Of a stretch of 33,022 bases of DNA, positions 1-9,088 are shown piece after piece. Origin of the DNA: Prochlorococcus sp. AG-347-L19. Lineage in GTDB: Bacteria; Cyanobacteriota; Cyanobacteriia; PCC-6307; Cyanobiaceae. Location: NCBI GenBank assembly GCA_003278895.1, contig QCCO01000012.1, positions 1-33,022 on the forward strand, given 5' to 3'. The notes beneath the pieces were generated by a model, which was not told the origin of the DNA, ran no database searches, and was given only the letters and a program-made list of their open reading frames with translations. Each line of letters starts with the position of its first letter. Position 1 is the first letter of the stretch. Position numbers and translations under genes: made by a program.

Positions 1-1
1 T

Positions 2-247
2 GTTGGGATTAGTGCTGATAATAAAGATTCTCATGAAAGTTTTTGCAGCGAAAAATCCATAAACTACACTTTATTATCTGATCCTGAAGGAATTATTAGC
101 GATAAATATGGTTCTTGGATTCCTCCATTTTCAGATAGAAATTCTTTTTTGATTTCTCCAGAAGGGGAAATTTCTTATAGATGGATAAGTGTTTTACCTA
201 TAAATCACGCAAAGGATGTACTTAATGTACTGAAGAAAAAAATATAA
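2..247 (+). CDS. Peroxiredoxin, Bcp/PrxQ type (3' end only)
   Basis: An open frame enters from the left edge and stops at TAA 245-247, giving the last 81 residues of a protein whose start lies outside the window. The visible part opens with VGISADNKDSHESFC, then has LLSDPEG and a final beta-strand region ending in a Lys-rich tail. This is the C-terminal half of the thioredoxin fold in AhpC/Bcp-type peroxiredoxins, which reduce peroxides using thioredoxin. The peroxidatic cysteine would lie upstream and cannot be checked. The Cys in SFCSE is not at the position of the catalytic residue. The next gene begins almost immediately in the same frame, which suggests co-transcription. Family assignment is good; subfamily is inferred. 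Confidence 0.75.
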   Translation, partial: VGISADNKDSHESFCSEKSINYTLLSDPEGIISDKYGSWIPPFSDRNSFLISPEGEISYRWISVLPINHAKDVLNVLKKKI

Positions 248-250
248 ATT

Positions 251-553
251 TTGCACGAACTTTCATTTGGAACTTGGTTAATTCATATCTCTTCAGTAAT
301 TGAATGGATAATTACCATCTTTGTCATATACAAAATATCTACATATAAAAAATATAATTCATTATTTTGGTTAAGTTTAGCTATGGTCCCAAACTTAATA
401 GGAGCTATGTGTGCGATTACTTGGCATATCTATGATAATCAAGATGCATTGTATGGATTAGTAACTCTTCAAGGGATATTTACATTTATAGGAAATTCAA
501 CATTAGCTCTAGCATCATTCACTATTTTTAAAAAGAAAAAGACTTATGAATGA
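251..553 (+). CDS. DUF2499 (Ycf49-like) membrane protein
   Basis: A 100-residue protein with hydrophobic segments at about residues 10-28, 38-58 and 70-93 and a basic KKKK tail, so a small integral membrane protein. Motifs such as SFGTWLIHISSVIEW and MCAITWHIYDN resemble the cyanobacterial and plastid Ycf49/DUF2499 family, whose function is not established. The likely start is TTG at 251, one codon after the stop of the peroxiredoxin gene in the same frame. No ATG is available before residue 45, and starting there would delete half of the family region. I see no clear ribosome binding site, so translational coupling is probable. It overlaps the next gene by 8 bases. Confidence 0.75.
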   Translation: MHELSFGTWLIHISSVIEWIITIFVIYKISTYKKYNSLFWLSLAMVPNLIGAMCAITWHIYDNQDALYGLVTLQGIFTFIGNSTLALASFTIFKKKKTYE

Positions 554-881
554 TTTATTTATAAAATTTATTGAAAAACTAGCTTCTATTGATAACACAT
601 TTTTGTTCGCAGTATCAATAATTCCATATGCAATATTTTTGTTTTACTTATATAAAATCAAATCTTTTAATGTTTTTGTAAAAACAGGATTTTCCTTAAC
701 TGTTTTATTTGTATTCATAACTATATTGGTATCTATCTTCACACTAAATTACTATGACAAAACCCTTGTTGAGGTTGACTTTCTACATGGTTTTGCAGAA
801 TCCTTCTTAACCCTAAGTGATTTTGTTATTTTGTTTGGATTTATAAAGTTGTTAAATACCTTAGAAGTAAACAACTCTTAA
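546..881 (+). CDS. DUF3593-type small membrane protein
   Basis: A 111-residue protein with three hydrophobic segments (about residues 18-37, 46-67 and 84-103). It overlaps the preceding DUF2499 gene by 8 bases, which suggests that the two are translated together. Pairing of a DUF2499 with a DUF3593 protein is a recurrent cyanobacterial arrangement as far as I recall. The motif LHGFAESFLTLSDFVILFGF, with acidic residues at the membrane boundary, fits that family. No catalytic motif is visible and no function is known. The two proteins may form a membrane complex, but this is inferred only from gene order. Confidence 0.68.
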   Translation: MNDLFIKFIEKLASIDNTFLFAVSIIPYAIFLFYLYKIKSFNVFVKTGFSLTVLFVFITILVSIFTLNYYDKTLVEVDFLHGFAESFLTLSDFVILFGFIKLLNTLEVNNS

Positions 882-947
882 GACCTTTTACAATTTTGTG
901 TTTTTTAGGTAAAAGTATTAGAGAATATATGAAAATAACGATTTTTT

Positions 948-1208
948 ATGTTTACTACATTATTTGCAGCTGCAGATCCAGCAACTTTTTCTTGGTCACC
1001 AAAGTGTGCCGTTGTTATGATTGCATGTAATGTTTTTGCTTATGCAATTGCTAGAGCAACAATAAGAAAACCTAATGAAGGTTTTGAAATACCTAATTCA
1101 AAATTCTATGGTGGTTTAAGTCACGCTTCTGTTGTAGGAGCAAATTGTTTAGGTCACATTTTTGGGATTGGAGCAATCCTAGGATTAGCCTCACGTGGCG
1201 TTTTATAA
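948..1208 (+). CDS. psaK: Photosystem I subunit PsaK
   Basis: An 86-residue protein matching PsaK, the small subunit at the edge of photosystem I that takes part in antenna attachment and state transitions. A short N-terminal stretch ending in Ala residues (MFTTLFAAA) looks like the cleaved cyanobacterial PsaK leader. It is followed by two transmembrane helices (about residues 18-38 and 58-82) joined by a loop containing RKPNEGFEIP. The motifs NVFAYAIARATI and GANCLGHIFGIG are typical of the family. Length is normal. It is transcribed toward dxs, with only 12 bases between the two stop codons, and both stops lie in a hairpin. Confidence 0.93.
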   Translation: MFTTLFAAADPATFSWSPKCAVVMIACNVFAYAIARATIRKPNEGFEIPNSKFYGGLSHASVVGANCLGHIFGIGAILGLASRGVL

Positions 1209-1231
1209 AAATTAATTTATTTAATTTTTAT
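1205..1231. terminator. AT-only bidirectional hairpin between psaK and dxs
   Basis: Bases 1205-1215 pair perfectly with 1221-1231 (11 bp) around a 5-base loop. The stop codons of both convergent genes lie in the arms: TAA 1206-1208 of psaK and the complement of 1221-1223 of dxs. A/T runs flank both sides, so it could end transcription in both directions. The stem contains no G-C pair, so it would be weak. Function is inferred. Confidence 0.5.
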
Positions 1232-3116
1232 TTATTAACTTAAATTTCTTAATAATTTTATCAGCCATCTGATCAGGTAAAAGACCCAATTTTTCTTTAC
1301 TCTGATCAGGTGAAGCATGATCAACTAAAACATCAGGTATACCTATCCTGTATACAGGAATGTAAATTTCATTATCATTAAGTAATTCAACTATCGCGGA
1401 ACCAAATCCACCTATTAGGGTTCCTTCTTCCATAGTTACAACTTTTTGAATCTTACTTGCTAAAGGCATAATAAGATTTTTATCTAAAGGTTTTACAAAT
1501 CTTGCATTAACAATACATGCATTAATGTTCATATTTTTTAGTATCTTTGCTGTTTCAATAGCAGATGCAACCATTGATCCATAAGCAATAATTAAAATAT
1601 CTTCTCCTTCTTCTAGTATTTCAGCTTCGCCTATATTCAAAGGTTCCCAACCCTCATCCATTACAGCCACCCCTAATCCAGAACCTCTTGGTATTCTTAG
1701 AGCTGTGGGACCATTATGGTTAATTGAAGTTATCAACATTCTTTGTAATTCAGATTCATCTTTAGGGGCCATCAATACAAAATTAGGTATAGATCTCATA
1801 TAACTGATATCGTATTGACCTTGGTGCGTAGGACCGTCAGCTCCAACTATCCCAGCTCTATCAAGTACAAACGATACAGGTAACTTTTGTATACCAACAT
1901 CATGAATTAATTGATCGAATGCTCGTTGAAGAAAAGTACTATAAATAGCTACAACTGGTTTAAGACCATCGCACGACATTCCTGCCGCCAGAGTAACTGC
2001 ATGCTGTTCTGCTATTCCAACATCGATATATTGATCTGGAATATTTTTTTGCAATATATCTAAACCAGTCCCTGTAGCCATTGCTGCTGTAATACCAACA
2101 ACTTTGCTATCTTGTTCACATATTTTCAATAAGGTTTGACCAAATATTTTACTATAACTAACAGGTTTAGGTTTCTTAGATGGAATAGATTTCCCAGTTG
2201 TTAAATCAAATGCTGACTGTGCATGATATCCAACCTGATCAGCTTCTGCATAAGGATAACCCTTACCTTTTGTTGTGACAACATGAACAAGTACAGGTTT
2301 TTTAAGTTTGTGAGCAGCGTTAAAAGTATTAACTAAATTTCCAATGTCATGTCCGTCAATTGGACCCATATATGTAAATCCTAGTTCTTCAAAAACAGCT
2401 CCAACCTTTGGCACTGCTAATCGTCTAACGCTTCCTTTAATATTTTTTAGTTCTTCCGGAATATCCTTACCAATTAAGGGAATATTTTTTACACTTTCTT
2501 GAACACTATCGGACAAAAATTTCAATGGTGGACTAACTCTTACTTTATTTAAGTAGGATGAAAGAGCTCCAACTGGAGGTGAAATAGACATATCATTATC
2601 GTTTAGTACTACAACTAAAGGAGTATTGGGTAAGTGGCCTGCATGATTTATAGCTTCTAATGCCATTCCACCAGTTAATGCTCCATCTCCAATAACAGCG
2701 ACACATTTATAATTTTCACCTTTCCTATCTCTTGCTATTGCCATTCCTAAAGCTGCAGAAATAGAAGTGCTTGCATGTCCAGCTCCAAAATGATCGAATT
2801 TACTTTCACTTCTTTTGAGATATCCAGCTACACCATTTTGTTGTCTAAGTGAATCAAATTGACTGAAACGTCCTGTTATTAATTTATGAGGATAACCTTG
2901 ATGTCCTACATCCCAAACAACTTTATCGAAATCAAGATCAAGAGTTTGATATAAAGCCAATGTAAGCTCAACTACACCTAATCCAGGGCCAAGATGTCCA
3001 CCACTAGTAGAGACAACTTGAAGATGTCTTTCTCTAATTTGACAAGCAATTTCTTCTAATTGTGAAACTGTTAAGCCATGAAGTTGATTTGGATGACTTA
3101 ACTCACTTAAAAGCAT
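1221..3116 (-). CDS. dxs: 1-deoxy-D-xylulose-5-phosphate synthase
   Basis: 631 residues, the normal length for DXS. This thiamine diphosphate enzyme condenses pyruvate and glyceraldehyde 3-phosphate in the first committed step of the MEP isoprenoid pathway, in the cytoplasm. Visible motifs in order are the [11 protein letters not shown] segment (residues 41-51), [10 protein letters not shown] (69-78), the diphosphate/Mg-binding GDGALTGG with a downstream NDND, the [13 protein letters not shown] segment with the catalytic Glu of the transketolase fold, and [15 protein letters not shown]. The C-terminal transketolase domain is intact. The ATG start is the first in the frame and begins a normal DXS N-terminus. 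It is divergent from ilvA across about 115 bases. Its products would feed carotenoid, chlorophyll phytol and quinone synthesis, and ispE of the same pathway is also in this window. Confidence 0.97.
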   Translation of the reverse strand: MLLSELSHPNQLHGLTVSQLEEIACQIRERHLQVVSTSGGHLGPGLGVVELTLALYQTLDLDFDKVVWDVGHQGYPHKLITGRFSQFDSLRQQNGVAGYLKRSESKFDHFGAGHASTSISAALGMAIARDRKGENYKCVAVIGDGALTGGMALEAINHAGHLPNTPLVVVLNDNDMSISPPVGALSSYLNKVRVSPPLKFLSDSVQESVKNIPLIGKDIPEELKNIKGSVRRLAVPKVGAVFEELGFTYMGPIDGHDIGNLVNTFNAAHKLKKPVLVHVVTTKGKGYPYAEADQVGYHAQSAFDLTTGKSIPSKKPKPVSYSKIFGQTLLKICEQDSKVVGITAAMATGTGLDILQKNIPDQYIDVGIAEQHAVTLAAGMSCDGLKPVVAIYSTFLQRAFDQLIHDVGIQKLPVSFVLDRAGIVGADGPTHQGQYDISYMRSIPNFVLMAPKDESELQRMLITSINHNGPTALRIPRGSGLGVAVMDEGWEPLNIGEAEILEEGEDILIIAYGSMVASAIETAKILKNMNINACIVNARFVKPLDKNLIMPLASKIQKVVTMEEGTLIGGFGSAIVELLNDNEIYIPVYRIGIPDVLVDHASPDQSKEKLGLLPDQMADKIIKKFKLINKN

Positions 3117-3232
3117 TTAATAAAAATTGGTATCTATCTAATTTAAAACGCCAAGGTGCAAAATGAGTATTTTTTTTGAAATAGATCATGTAATGTTTTA
3201 TTAGATTAATAATTAATGCTAAAAATATATAT

Positions 3233-4774
3233 ATGAATGATTATTTTGAAAAAATACTTCAAGCTGAAGTCTATGAAGTTGCAAAAAAAACACCGCTGGA
3301 GAAAGCTCATAATTTAAGTAATACGCTTAATAATGAGATTTTTCTAAAAAGAGAAGATCTTCAAGATGTGTTCTCATTCAAAATAAGAGGGGCATATAAC
3401 AAGATGAGTAAGCTCAGTAAATCTCAGCTGACTCAGGGAGTAATTACTTCAAGTGCTGGTAATCATGCACAAGGCGTTGCCCTTAGCGCACTCAAGTTAA
3501 ATTGCCAAGCAACCATATTAATGCCTATTACAACACCGCTAGTAAAAGTTAATGCAGTAAAAAATTTAAAAGCAAAAGTTATATTATTTGGTGATAATTA
3601 TGATGAAACATACAAAGAGGCGATAAGGATAAGTCAAGAAAGAAATTTATGTTTTATTCATCCTTTTGATGATCCAGATGTAATAGCAGGACAAGGAACT
3701 ATAGCTATAGAAATAGAACAGCAACTAAAGAAAAAACCTTATGCAATTTATATTGCTGTTGGTGGTGGGGGATTGATATCAGGAATATCTTTATACATTA
3801 AAAAAATATGGCCTGAAGTAAAAATAATTGGCGTAGAGCCTGAAGATGCTGACGCTATGACAAAATCATTGGAAGAATCAAAAATTGTGGAATTATCTTC
3901 TGTCGGTCAATTTGCAGATGGGGTTGCGGTTAAAAAAATTGGAAAAAATACTTTCGATATTGGAAAAAAATATATAGATAAGATGATTAGGGTTAATACC
4001 GATGAAATATGTGCTGCAATAAAAGATGTTTTTGAAGATACAAGATCAATACTGGAGCCTGCAGGAGCATTATCAATAGCAGGAATGAAAAAAGATATTT
4101 TTAATTCGAATCATTTAAATAAAAAAATGGTTGCGATTGCTTGTGGTGCAAATATGAACTTTGAGCGGCTTAGATTTGTGGCAGAAAGAGCAGAACTTGG
4201 AGAGTGTAAAGAAGTAATGATGGCAGTTGAAATTCCTGAACGTGCTGGTAGTTTAATTGATTTTTGTAAGTTACTTGATAATAGAAATTTAACCGAATTT
4301 AGCTATAGAATGTCAAATTCTAAGGATGCTCAGATCTTTGTAGGAGTTCAAGTCTATGGCTTAAATGATAAAACAAATCTATTGAAAAAATTTAGAAGTT
4401 CTCAGTACCCATTTATCGATATAAGTGATGATGAATTATCCAAAAATCATCTAAGACACATGGTAGGAGGAAGATTACCAAAAAATTTTACAGAAATGAA
4501 TAATAAAAACTTTGTAGAGTTACTATACAGATTTGAGTTTCCTGAAAGACCTGGAGCACTAATAGATTTCTTAAATAATATGAAATCAAATTGGTCGATA
4601 AGCATATTCCACTATAGGAATTATGGTGCTGACGTAGGGAAAATTGTTATTGGAGTTTTAATCGATAAAAATGAAATTTTAGATTGGAATAAATTTGTAA
4701 AAATTCTAGGCTATAAATTCTGGGATGAAACTCAAAACGATACATATAAATTATTCCTTGGTGCATCAGAATAA
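3233..4774 (+). CDS. ilvA: Threonine deaminase, biosynthetic (two ACT domains)
   Basis: 513 residues, matching the long biosynthetic threonine ammonia-lyase. It converts threonine to 2-oxobutanoate, the first step specific to isoleucine. The PLP-binding lysine lies in FSFKIRGAYNK (K50), followed by SAGNHAQG and the phosphate-binding loop GGGGLISG. Two C-terminal ACT-like regulatory modules are visible, opening with EIPERAGSLIDF and EFPERPGALIDF. They are the expected sites for allosteric control by isoleucine and valine. The ATG at 3233 gives the family N-terminus. The gene is first in a plus-strand run with scpB and a YggT gene. Confidence 0.95.
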   Translation: MNDYFEKILQAEVYEVAKKTPLEKAHNLSNTLNNEIFLKREDLQDVFSFKIRGAYNKMSKLSKSQLTQGVITSSAGNHAQGVALSALKLNCQATILMPITTPLVKVNAVKNLKAKVILFGDNYDETYKEAIRISQERNLCFIHPFDDPDVIAGQGTIAIEIEQQLKKKPYAIYIAVGGGGLISGISLYIKKIWPEVKIIGVEPEDADAMTKSLEESKIVELSSVGQFADGVAVKKIGKNTFDIGKKYIDKMIRVNTDEICAAIKDVFEDTRSILEPAGALSIAGMKKDIFNSNHLNKKMVAIACGANMNFERLRFVAERAELGECKEVMMAVEIPERAGSLIDFCKLLDNRNLTEFSYRMSNSKDAQIFVGVQVYGLNDKTNLLKKFRSSQYPFIDISDDELSKNHLRHMVGGRLPKNFTEMNNKNFVELLYRFEFPERPGALIDFLNNMKSNWSISIFHYRNYGADVGKIVIGVLIDKNEILDWNKFVKILGYKFWDETQNDTYKLFLGASE

Positions 4775-4795
4775 ATATAAGGTAAATTAGGAAAG

Positions 4796-5347
4796 ATTTC
4801 GGTAATAAAAATCAATCAATCTGATCTGAATAACAAGCTAATATCTGATATAGATTTAGTTACTAAAGTTGAAGCTGTTCTATATTTGAAAGGTAGACCA
4901 ATTACAAAAAAGGAGCTTTCAGATATTACTAATTCTGATATCAACTCAATAAGTGATGCAATTAAAGATCTAAAAATTAAATACTCAAATCCAAAATCAG
5001 CTATCGAATTAAATGAAATTAACAATAGTTTTTCCCTCGAACTAAAATCTAGTCTTAATGAATTCGTCGATGATTTACTCCCTTCTGATTTGAAAACATC
5101 AGAATTAAGGACATTGGCAACTATCGCAATTAAAAAAAAGATCCTGCAATCAGATCTTATTCTTCTTCGAGGTTCAGGAGCATATGATCATATTAAAGAA
5201 CTATTAGAAAAGAAGTTTATCGTCAAACGGAAGCAAAAAGATGGTAGATCATATTGGTTATCATTATCAGAAAAGTTTTTCCAAACTTTTGCTGTTAGTA
5301 ATGAATATATTTCAAAAATAGGAAGTCGTAATAATAAGCAGCAATAA
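4796..5347 (+). CDS. scpB: Segregation and condensation protein B
   Basis: A ScpB-type winged-helix protein, the small partner of the SMC-ScpA condensin that compacts and segregates chromosomes. The frame opens after TAA at 4778-4780. The ScpB-like segment VTKVEAVLYLKGRPITKKEL begins upstream of TTG 4886, so a start there would cut the first helix. No ATG, GTG or TTG lies between 4781 and 4886. I place the start at ATT 4796, preceded closely by AGGAAAG, but ATA 4805 is also possible. Either choice is unusual. The remainder shows the two winged-helix halves, with LRTLATIAIKKKILQSDL and LRGSGAYDHIKELLEKKFI as family hallmarks. No scpA is present in the window. Family is good; the start is uncertain. 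Confidence 0.8.
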   Translation: MSVIKINQSDLNNKLISDIDLVTKVEAVLYLKGRPITKKELSDITNSDINSISDAIKDLKIKYSNPKSAIELNEINNSFSLELKSSLNEFVDDLLPSDLKTSELRTLATIAIKKKILQSDLILLRGSGAYDHIKELLEKKFIVKRKQKDGRSYWLSLSEKFFQTFAVSNEYISKIGSRNNKQQ

Positions 5348-5385
5348 TAAGTAAATGTTAGGATAGATTAAATTACGAAAAGATA

Positions 5386-5664
5386 ATGTTATCTGAGATT
5401 TTTGCAGTTCTGGGCCAAACTTTATCAATTTATTCTTTCATATTGATAATAAGAATTCTACTTACTTGGTTTCCAGGTATTGATTGGAGTAACGGTGTTT
5501 TATCTGCATTAACTTCTATCACTGATCCTTATTTAAACATTTTTAGAGGTATCATCCCTCCAATAGGTGGTTTTGATATTTCATCTTTATTAGCTTTTTT
5601 ACTTTTAAATGTTATTCAAAACTTAATCACAAATTTACAGTATGCAAGCTTAGGTTATAGCTGA
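5386..5664 (+). CDS. YggT/Ycf19-family membrane protein
   Basis: A 92-residue protein with two hydrophobic helices (about residues 5-28 and 60-82). Between them is the family signature RILLTWFPGIDW followed by ITDPYLNIFRGIIPP. YggT/Ycf19 proteins are small membrane proteins of bacteria and plastids, linked to nucleoid or thylakoid organisation and cytochrome maturation depending on the member. The exact role here is unknown. It sits 38 bases after scpB, which fits the recurring association of YggT with cell-division and segregation genes. It faces the MazG-like gene with only two bases between the stop codons. Confidence 0.85.
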   Translation: MLSEIFAVLGQTLSIYSFILIIRILLTWFPGIDWSNGVLSALTSITDPYLNIFRGIIPPIGGFDISSLLAFLLLNVIQNLITNLQYASLGYS

Positions 5665-5666
5665 AC

Positions 5667-5996
5667 TTATCTATCGTCTCCAGACCCACTTATCTTTCCT
5701 TTAGAAGCTCTTAATTTTAATTTTTCCAGATTTTGTAAGGCAACATCCTCTAAATTGAAATCAAATTCTGTACAAAGATTTGTTAGGTACCACAATACAT
5801 CTCCTAGTTCTTTTTTAATACCTAATTTAGATTCGTTATCAAATATTCCATTTTTATCTCTTATAACTTTTTTTACTTTTTCTGCCACCTCACCAGCCTC
5901 TCCAACCAAACCAAGAGTTGGATAAATATTATTTGATCCTAAATTTGGATATTGTGCTGTTTCTCTAGCTTTTTTCTGATAAGTTTTAAAATCCAT
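5667..5996 (-). CDS. MazG-like nucleotide pyrophosphohydrolase
   Basis: 109 residues, a single MazG-type domain. The helical Mg-binding signature is present: E33 and E36 in GEAGEVAEKVKK, then E63 and D66 in KKELGDVLWYL. Such enzymes hydrolyse nucleoside triphosphates to monophosphates and pyrophosphate, and are usually house-cleaning or ppGpp-modulating enzymes. The protein is far shorter than the two-domain E. coli MazG and resembles the compact single-domain forms found in cyanobacteria and cyanophages. It is divergent from pyk with 61 bases between them. Substrate cannot be told from sequence. Confidence 0.85.
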   Translation of the reverse strand: MDFKTYQKKARETAQYPNLGSNNIYPTLGLVGEAGEVAEKVKKVIRDKNGIFDNESKLGIKKELGDVLWYLTNLCTEFDFNLEDVALQNLEKLKLRASKGKISGSGDDR

Positions 5997-6057
5997 GACT
6001 TAAATAACTAACTTTGGGTATGGTAAATTTATTTATATCTAGCAATATTATCTATAT

Positions 6058-7848
6058 ATGTCGAATATTGATTTAAAAAGAAGAACAAAAATTGTAGCAA
6101 CTATTGGTCCTGCAACTCAATCTGAAGAAATAATTACAGATTTAATTAAAGCTGGAGTAACAACATTCAGATTAAATTTCTCACATGGAGATCATAAAGA
6201 TCATGCTGAAAGAATTAAAACAATAAGAGAGGTATCAAATAAATTAGATATAGATATTGGAATATTACAAGATCTTCAAGGACCTAAAATAAGATTAGGG
6301 CGCTTTAAAGATGGTCCAGTCAAAGTTAAAAAAGGTGATAAATTTACTCTGACATCGAATGAAGTTGAATGTACAAATACAATTGCAAATGTAACCTACG
6401 ACAAACTTTCCCAAGAAGTTAGCGAAGGAAAAAGAATACTATTAGATGATGGCAAAATAGAAATGATTGTAGAAAAAGTAGATATAAAAGCTAATCTTTT
6501 GGAGTGTCTAGTAACTGTAGGGGGTGTTCTTTCAAACAATAAAGGGGTTAATTTCCCAGATGTTCAATTATCAGTAAAAGCATTAACAGAAAAAGATAAA
6601 GAGGATTTAAAATTCGGTTTATCTGAAGGAGTTGATTGGATAGCCCTTAGTTTCGTAAGAAATCCATCCGATATAAACGAGATAAAAGATTTAATAAACA
6701 AAAATGGGCATTCGACTCCTGTAGTAGCAAAAATAGAAAAATTTGAAGCAATTGATCAAATTGATACCGTATTACCTTTATGTGATGGAGTAATGGTTGC
6801 AAGAGGTGATTTGGGAGTAGAAATGCCTGCAGAAGAAGTTCCTCTTTTACAAAAGGAATTAATAAGAAAAGCTAATTCGCTAGGTATTCCCATAATTACT
6901 GCGACTCAAATGCTAGATTCTATGGCTTCTAACCCAAGACCAACTAGGGCAGAAGTTAGTGATGTTGCAAATGCAATTCTGGATGGTACAGATGCTGTAA
7001 TGCTTTCAAACGAAACTGCAGTTGGCGATTATCCTGTAGAGGCAGTAGAAACAATGGCAACCATAGCAAGAAGAATTGAAAGAGATTATCCACTTAAAGC
7101 TATTGAAAGCCACTTACCTAGTACGATCCCAAATGCCATTAGTGCAGCAGTAAGTAATATAGCTAGACAACTTGAAGCAGGAGCTATAATCCCTTTAACG
7201 AAATCAGGTTCTACCGCTCGAAATGTAAGTAAGTTCAGGCCACCCACTCCTATCTTGGCAACCACTACAGAGAGAAGTGTAGCGAGAAGATTACAACTTG
7301 TTTGGGGAGTAACTCCGATAGTAGTTAAAAATGATGAAAGAACAGCTAAGACTTTTAGTTTAGCTATGCAAATTGCCCAGGAGATGGGGATCCTCAACCA
7401 AGGAGATTTAGTAGTTCAAACAGCAGGTACATTAACTGGTATTAGTGGCTCTACAGATTTAATAAAAGTGGGTTTAGTTAGAAAGATTGTATCAAGAGGA
7501 ATATCAATAGGGGAAATCGGTGTTACAGGTAAAGCAAGAATAATAAAAAATAATCTTGATATTTCCTTAATATGTCCAGGAGAAATATTATTTGTTCCCA
7601 AGGAATTAATGGATAATATTCCACTGAGTAAAAGTATCGCAGGTATTGTCACTAACCAAACAGTAAATGATGTTTATGATTTGTTTAACAAAAATAATAA
7701 AAAGATTTCTTCAATTTGTAATTTAGAAAATATGGATAATCATCAAATTAACAATGGGGACCTTATCACACTGCAACTTAATGAAGGTGTTATTTACACG
7801 GGACAAATTGAAGATGATGATGCAATAGATAAATACAAATATGTCTAG
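6058..7848 (+). CDS. pyk: Pyruvate kinase with C-terminal extension
   Basis: 596 residues. Pyruvate kinase makes pyruvate and ATP from phosphoenolpyruvate and ADP. Visible hallmarks are TKIVATIGPAT (residues 10-20), FRLNFSHG (37-44), DLQGPKIRLG (72-81), the active-site segment AKIEKFEAIDQI (224-235), VARGDLGVEMP (247-257) and TATQML. After the catalytic core and its C-terminal domain there is an extra module from about residue 480, resembling the PEP-utilising mobile domain found in Bacillus-type and cyanobacterial enzymes. The usual TSHAA-like loop is replaced by GIVTNQTVND, so it has no phosphotransfer His. The role is then presumably structural or regulatory. The gene overlaps the following permease by 8 bases. 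Confidence 0.96.
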   Translation: MSNIDLKRRTKIVATIGPATQSEEIITDLIKAGVTTFRLNFSHGDHKDHAERIKTIREVSNKLDIDIGILQDLQGPKIRLGRFKDGPVKVKKGDKFTLTSNEVECTNTIANVTYDKLSQEVSEGKRILLDDGKIEMIVEKVDIKANLLECLVTVGGVLSNNKGVNFPDVQLSVKALTEKDKEDLKFGLSEGVDWIALSFVRNPSDINEIKDLINKNGHSTPVVAKIEKFEAIDQIDTVLPLCDGVMVARGDLGVEMPAEEVPLLQKELIRKANSLGIPIITATQMLDSMASNPRPTRAEVSDVANAILDGTDAVMLSNETAVGDYPVEAVETMATIARRIERDYPLKAIESHLPSTIPNAISAAVSNIARQLEAGAIIPLTKSGSTARNVSKFRPPTPILATTTERSVARRLQLVWGVTPIVVKNDERTAKTFSLAMQIAQEMGILNQGDLVVQTAGTLTGISGSTDLIKVGLVRKIVSRGISIGEIGVTGKARIIKNNLDISLICPGEILFVPKELMDNIPLSKSIAGIVTNQTVNDVYDLFNKNNKKISSICNLENMDNHQINNGDLITLQLNEGVIYTGQIEDDDAIDKYKYV

Positions 7849-9073
7849 GAATATCTCAATTAAAGAAGCCTTAAGTATGGCCACAAAAACATTGGTTTCG
7901 AACAAATTGAGAAGTTCGTTAACAATGCTGGGGATAATCATAGGAAATGCATCTGTTATTACACTTGTTGGGCTTGGAAGAGGTGCTCAAACATTAGCTA
8001 AAAACCAATTAAGTAATTTAGGTGCAAATGTTTTATTCATTGTTCCTGGAAATAATGACACCAGAAGAAGAGGTATTTCATTTCCTAAAAATCTTGTTTT
8101 AGAAGATGCACTAGCAATAAGTAATCAAGTCCCAACAGTTAAAAAAGTTGCGCCTCAAATTTCTGCTAACGAAATAGTGCAGTCAAATTCTAAAAGTCTA
8201 AATATATCAATTGCAGGAGTTACTCCTGAATTTCTTGAAGTAAGAAGCTTTGAAGTTGATAAGGGAAGATTTATATCTAAGAGTGATATTAATAGTGCAA
8301 GAAGTTATGTAGTAATAGGTCCTGATCTTAAAGACGAATTTTTCAAAGGTAATTCTTCATCACTTGGGGAAAAAATCAGAATTAAAGATCATACTTATGA
8401 AATTATTGGAATATTAAAACCAAAAGGTGCTGTATTTGGAAGTAATCAAGACAAAAATGCTTATATTCCATTAACCACCATGGTCAATAGGATTACAGGG
8501 AAGGACCCAACATTTGGAGTAAGTTTAAGCTTCATTAGTGTTGAAGCTATAAATAAAAATGCAACTAGTGCAGCTAAATTTCAGATCACTAACTTATTAA
8601 GACAAAGACATAAAATAATCAGAGATGATGACTTTGCGGTTAGATCACAAGAAGATGCATTGAATATAGTGACCAACATAACAAGTGGACTAACATTTTT
8701 ATTGGCTGGTATTGGGGCAGTATCTTTGGTGGTTGGAGGTATAGGAATCATGAATATTATGCTCGTTTCTGTAAGCGAAAGGACTGAAGAAATTGGACTT
8801 AGAAAAGCAATCGGAGCTAAACAGTCAGATATATTAATTCAATTTTTGATTGAGGCATTGATTTTATCTACAATTGGAGGATTAATTGGAACAACAACAG
8901 GATTATCAGGTGTTTTTCTTTTATCTCTGATAACACCACTTCCAGCATCAGTAGGAATTACAACTACTTGTTCAACCATGATCATTTCAGGATCAATAGG
9001 TTTAATCTTTGGCGTTTTACCTGCAAAAAGAGCTTCTAAATTAGATCCTATTGTTGCATTGAGAAGTTTATAA
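7841..9073 (+). CDS. MacB/FtsX-type ABC transporter permease
   Basis: 410 residues with one N-terminal transmembrane helix (about 26-46), a large extracytoplasmic MacB-like periplasmic core domain (about 50-270) and three C-terminal helices forming an FtsX domain. Signatures include NKLRSSLTMLGIIIGNASVI, GGIGIMNIMLVSVSERTEEIGLRKAIGAK (quoted here only as a landmark near residues 297-325) and a final PAKRASKLDPIVALR. Such permeases couple ATP hydrolysis to mechanical export of lipoproteins, peptides or small molecules. No partner ATPase gene is adjacent, so it must be encoded elsewhere. It overlaps pyk by 8 bases, implying co-translation. The substrate is unknown. Confidence 0.88.
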   Translation: MSRNISIKEALSMATKTLVSNKLRSSLTMLGIIIGNASVITLVGLGRGAQTLAKNQLSNLGANVLFIVPGNNDTRRRGISFPKNLVLEDALAISNQVPTVKKVAPQISANEIVQSNSKSLNISIAGVTPEFLEVRSFEVDKGRFISKSDINSARSYVVIGPDLKDEFFKGNSSSLGEKIRIKDHTYEIIGILKPKGAVFGSNQDKNAYIPLTTMVNRITGKDPTFGVSLSFISVEAINKNATSAAKFQITNLLRQRHKIIRDDDFAVRSQEDALNIVTNITSGLTFLLAGIGAVSLVVGGIGIMNIMLVSVSERTEEIGLRKAIGAKQSDILIQFLIEALILSTIGGLIGTTTGLSGVFLLSLITPLPASVGITTTCSTMIISGSIGLIFGVLPAKRASKLDPIVALRSL

Positions 9074-9088
9074 ATAGAATTTATAATA

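Noticed and set aside
7086..7652. Long antisense frames within pyk
   Set aside because: They lie wholly within a well-matched pyruvate kinase gene and show no family features.
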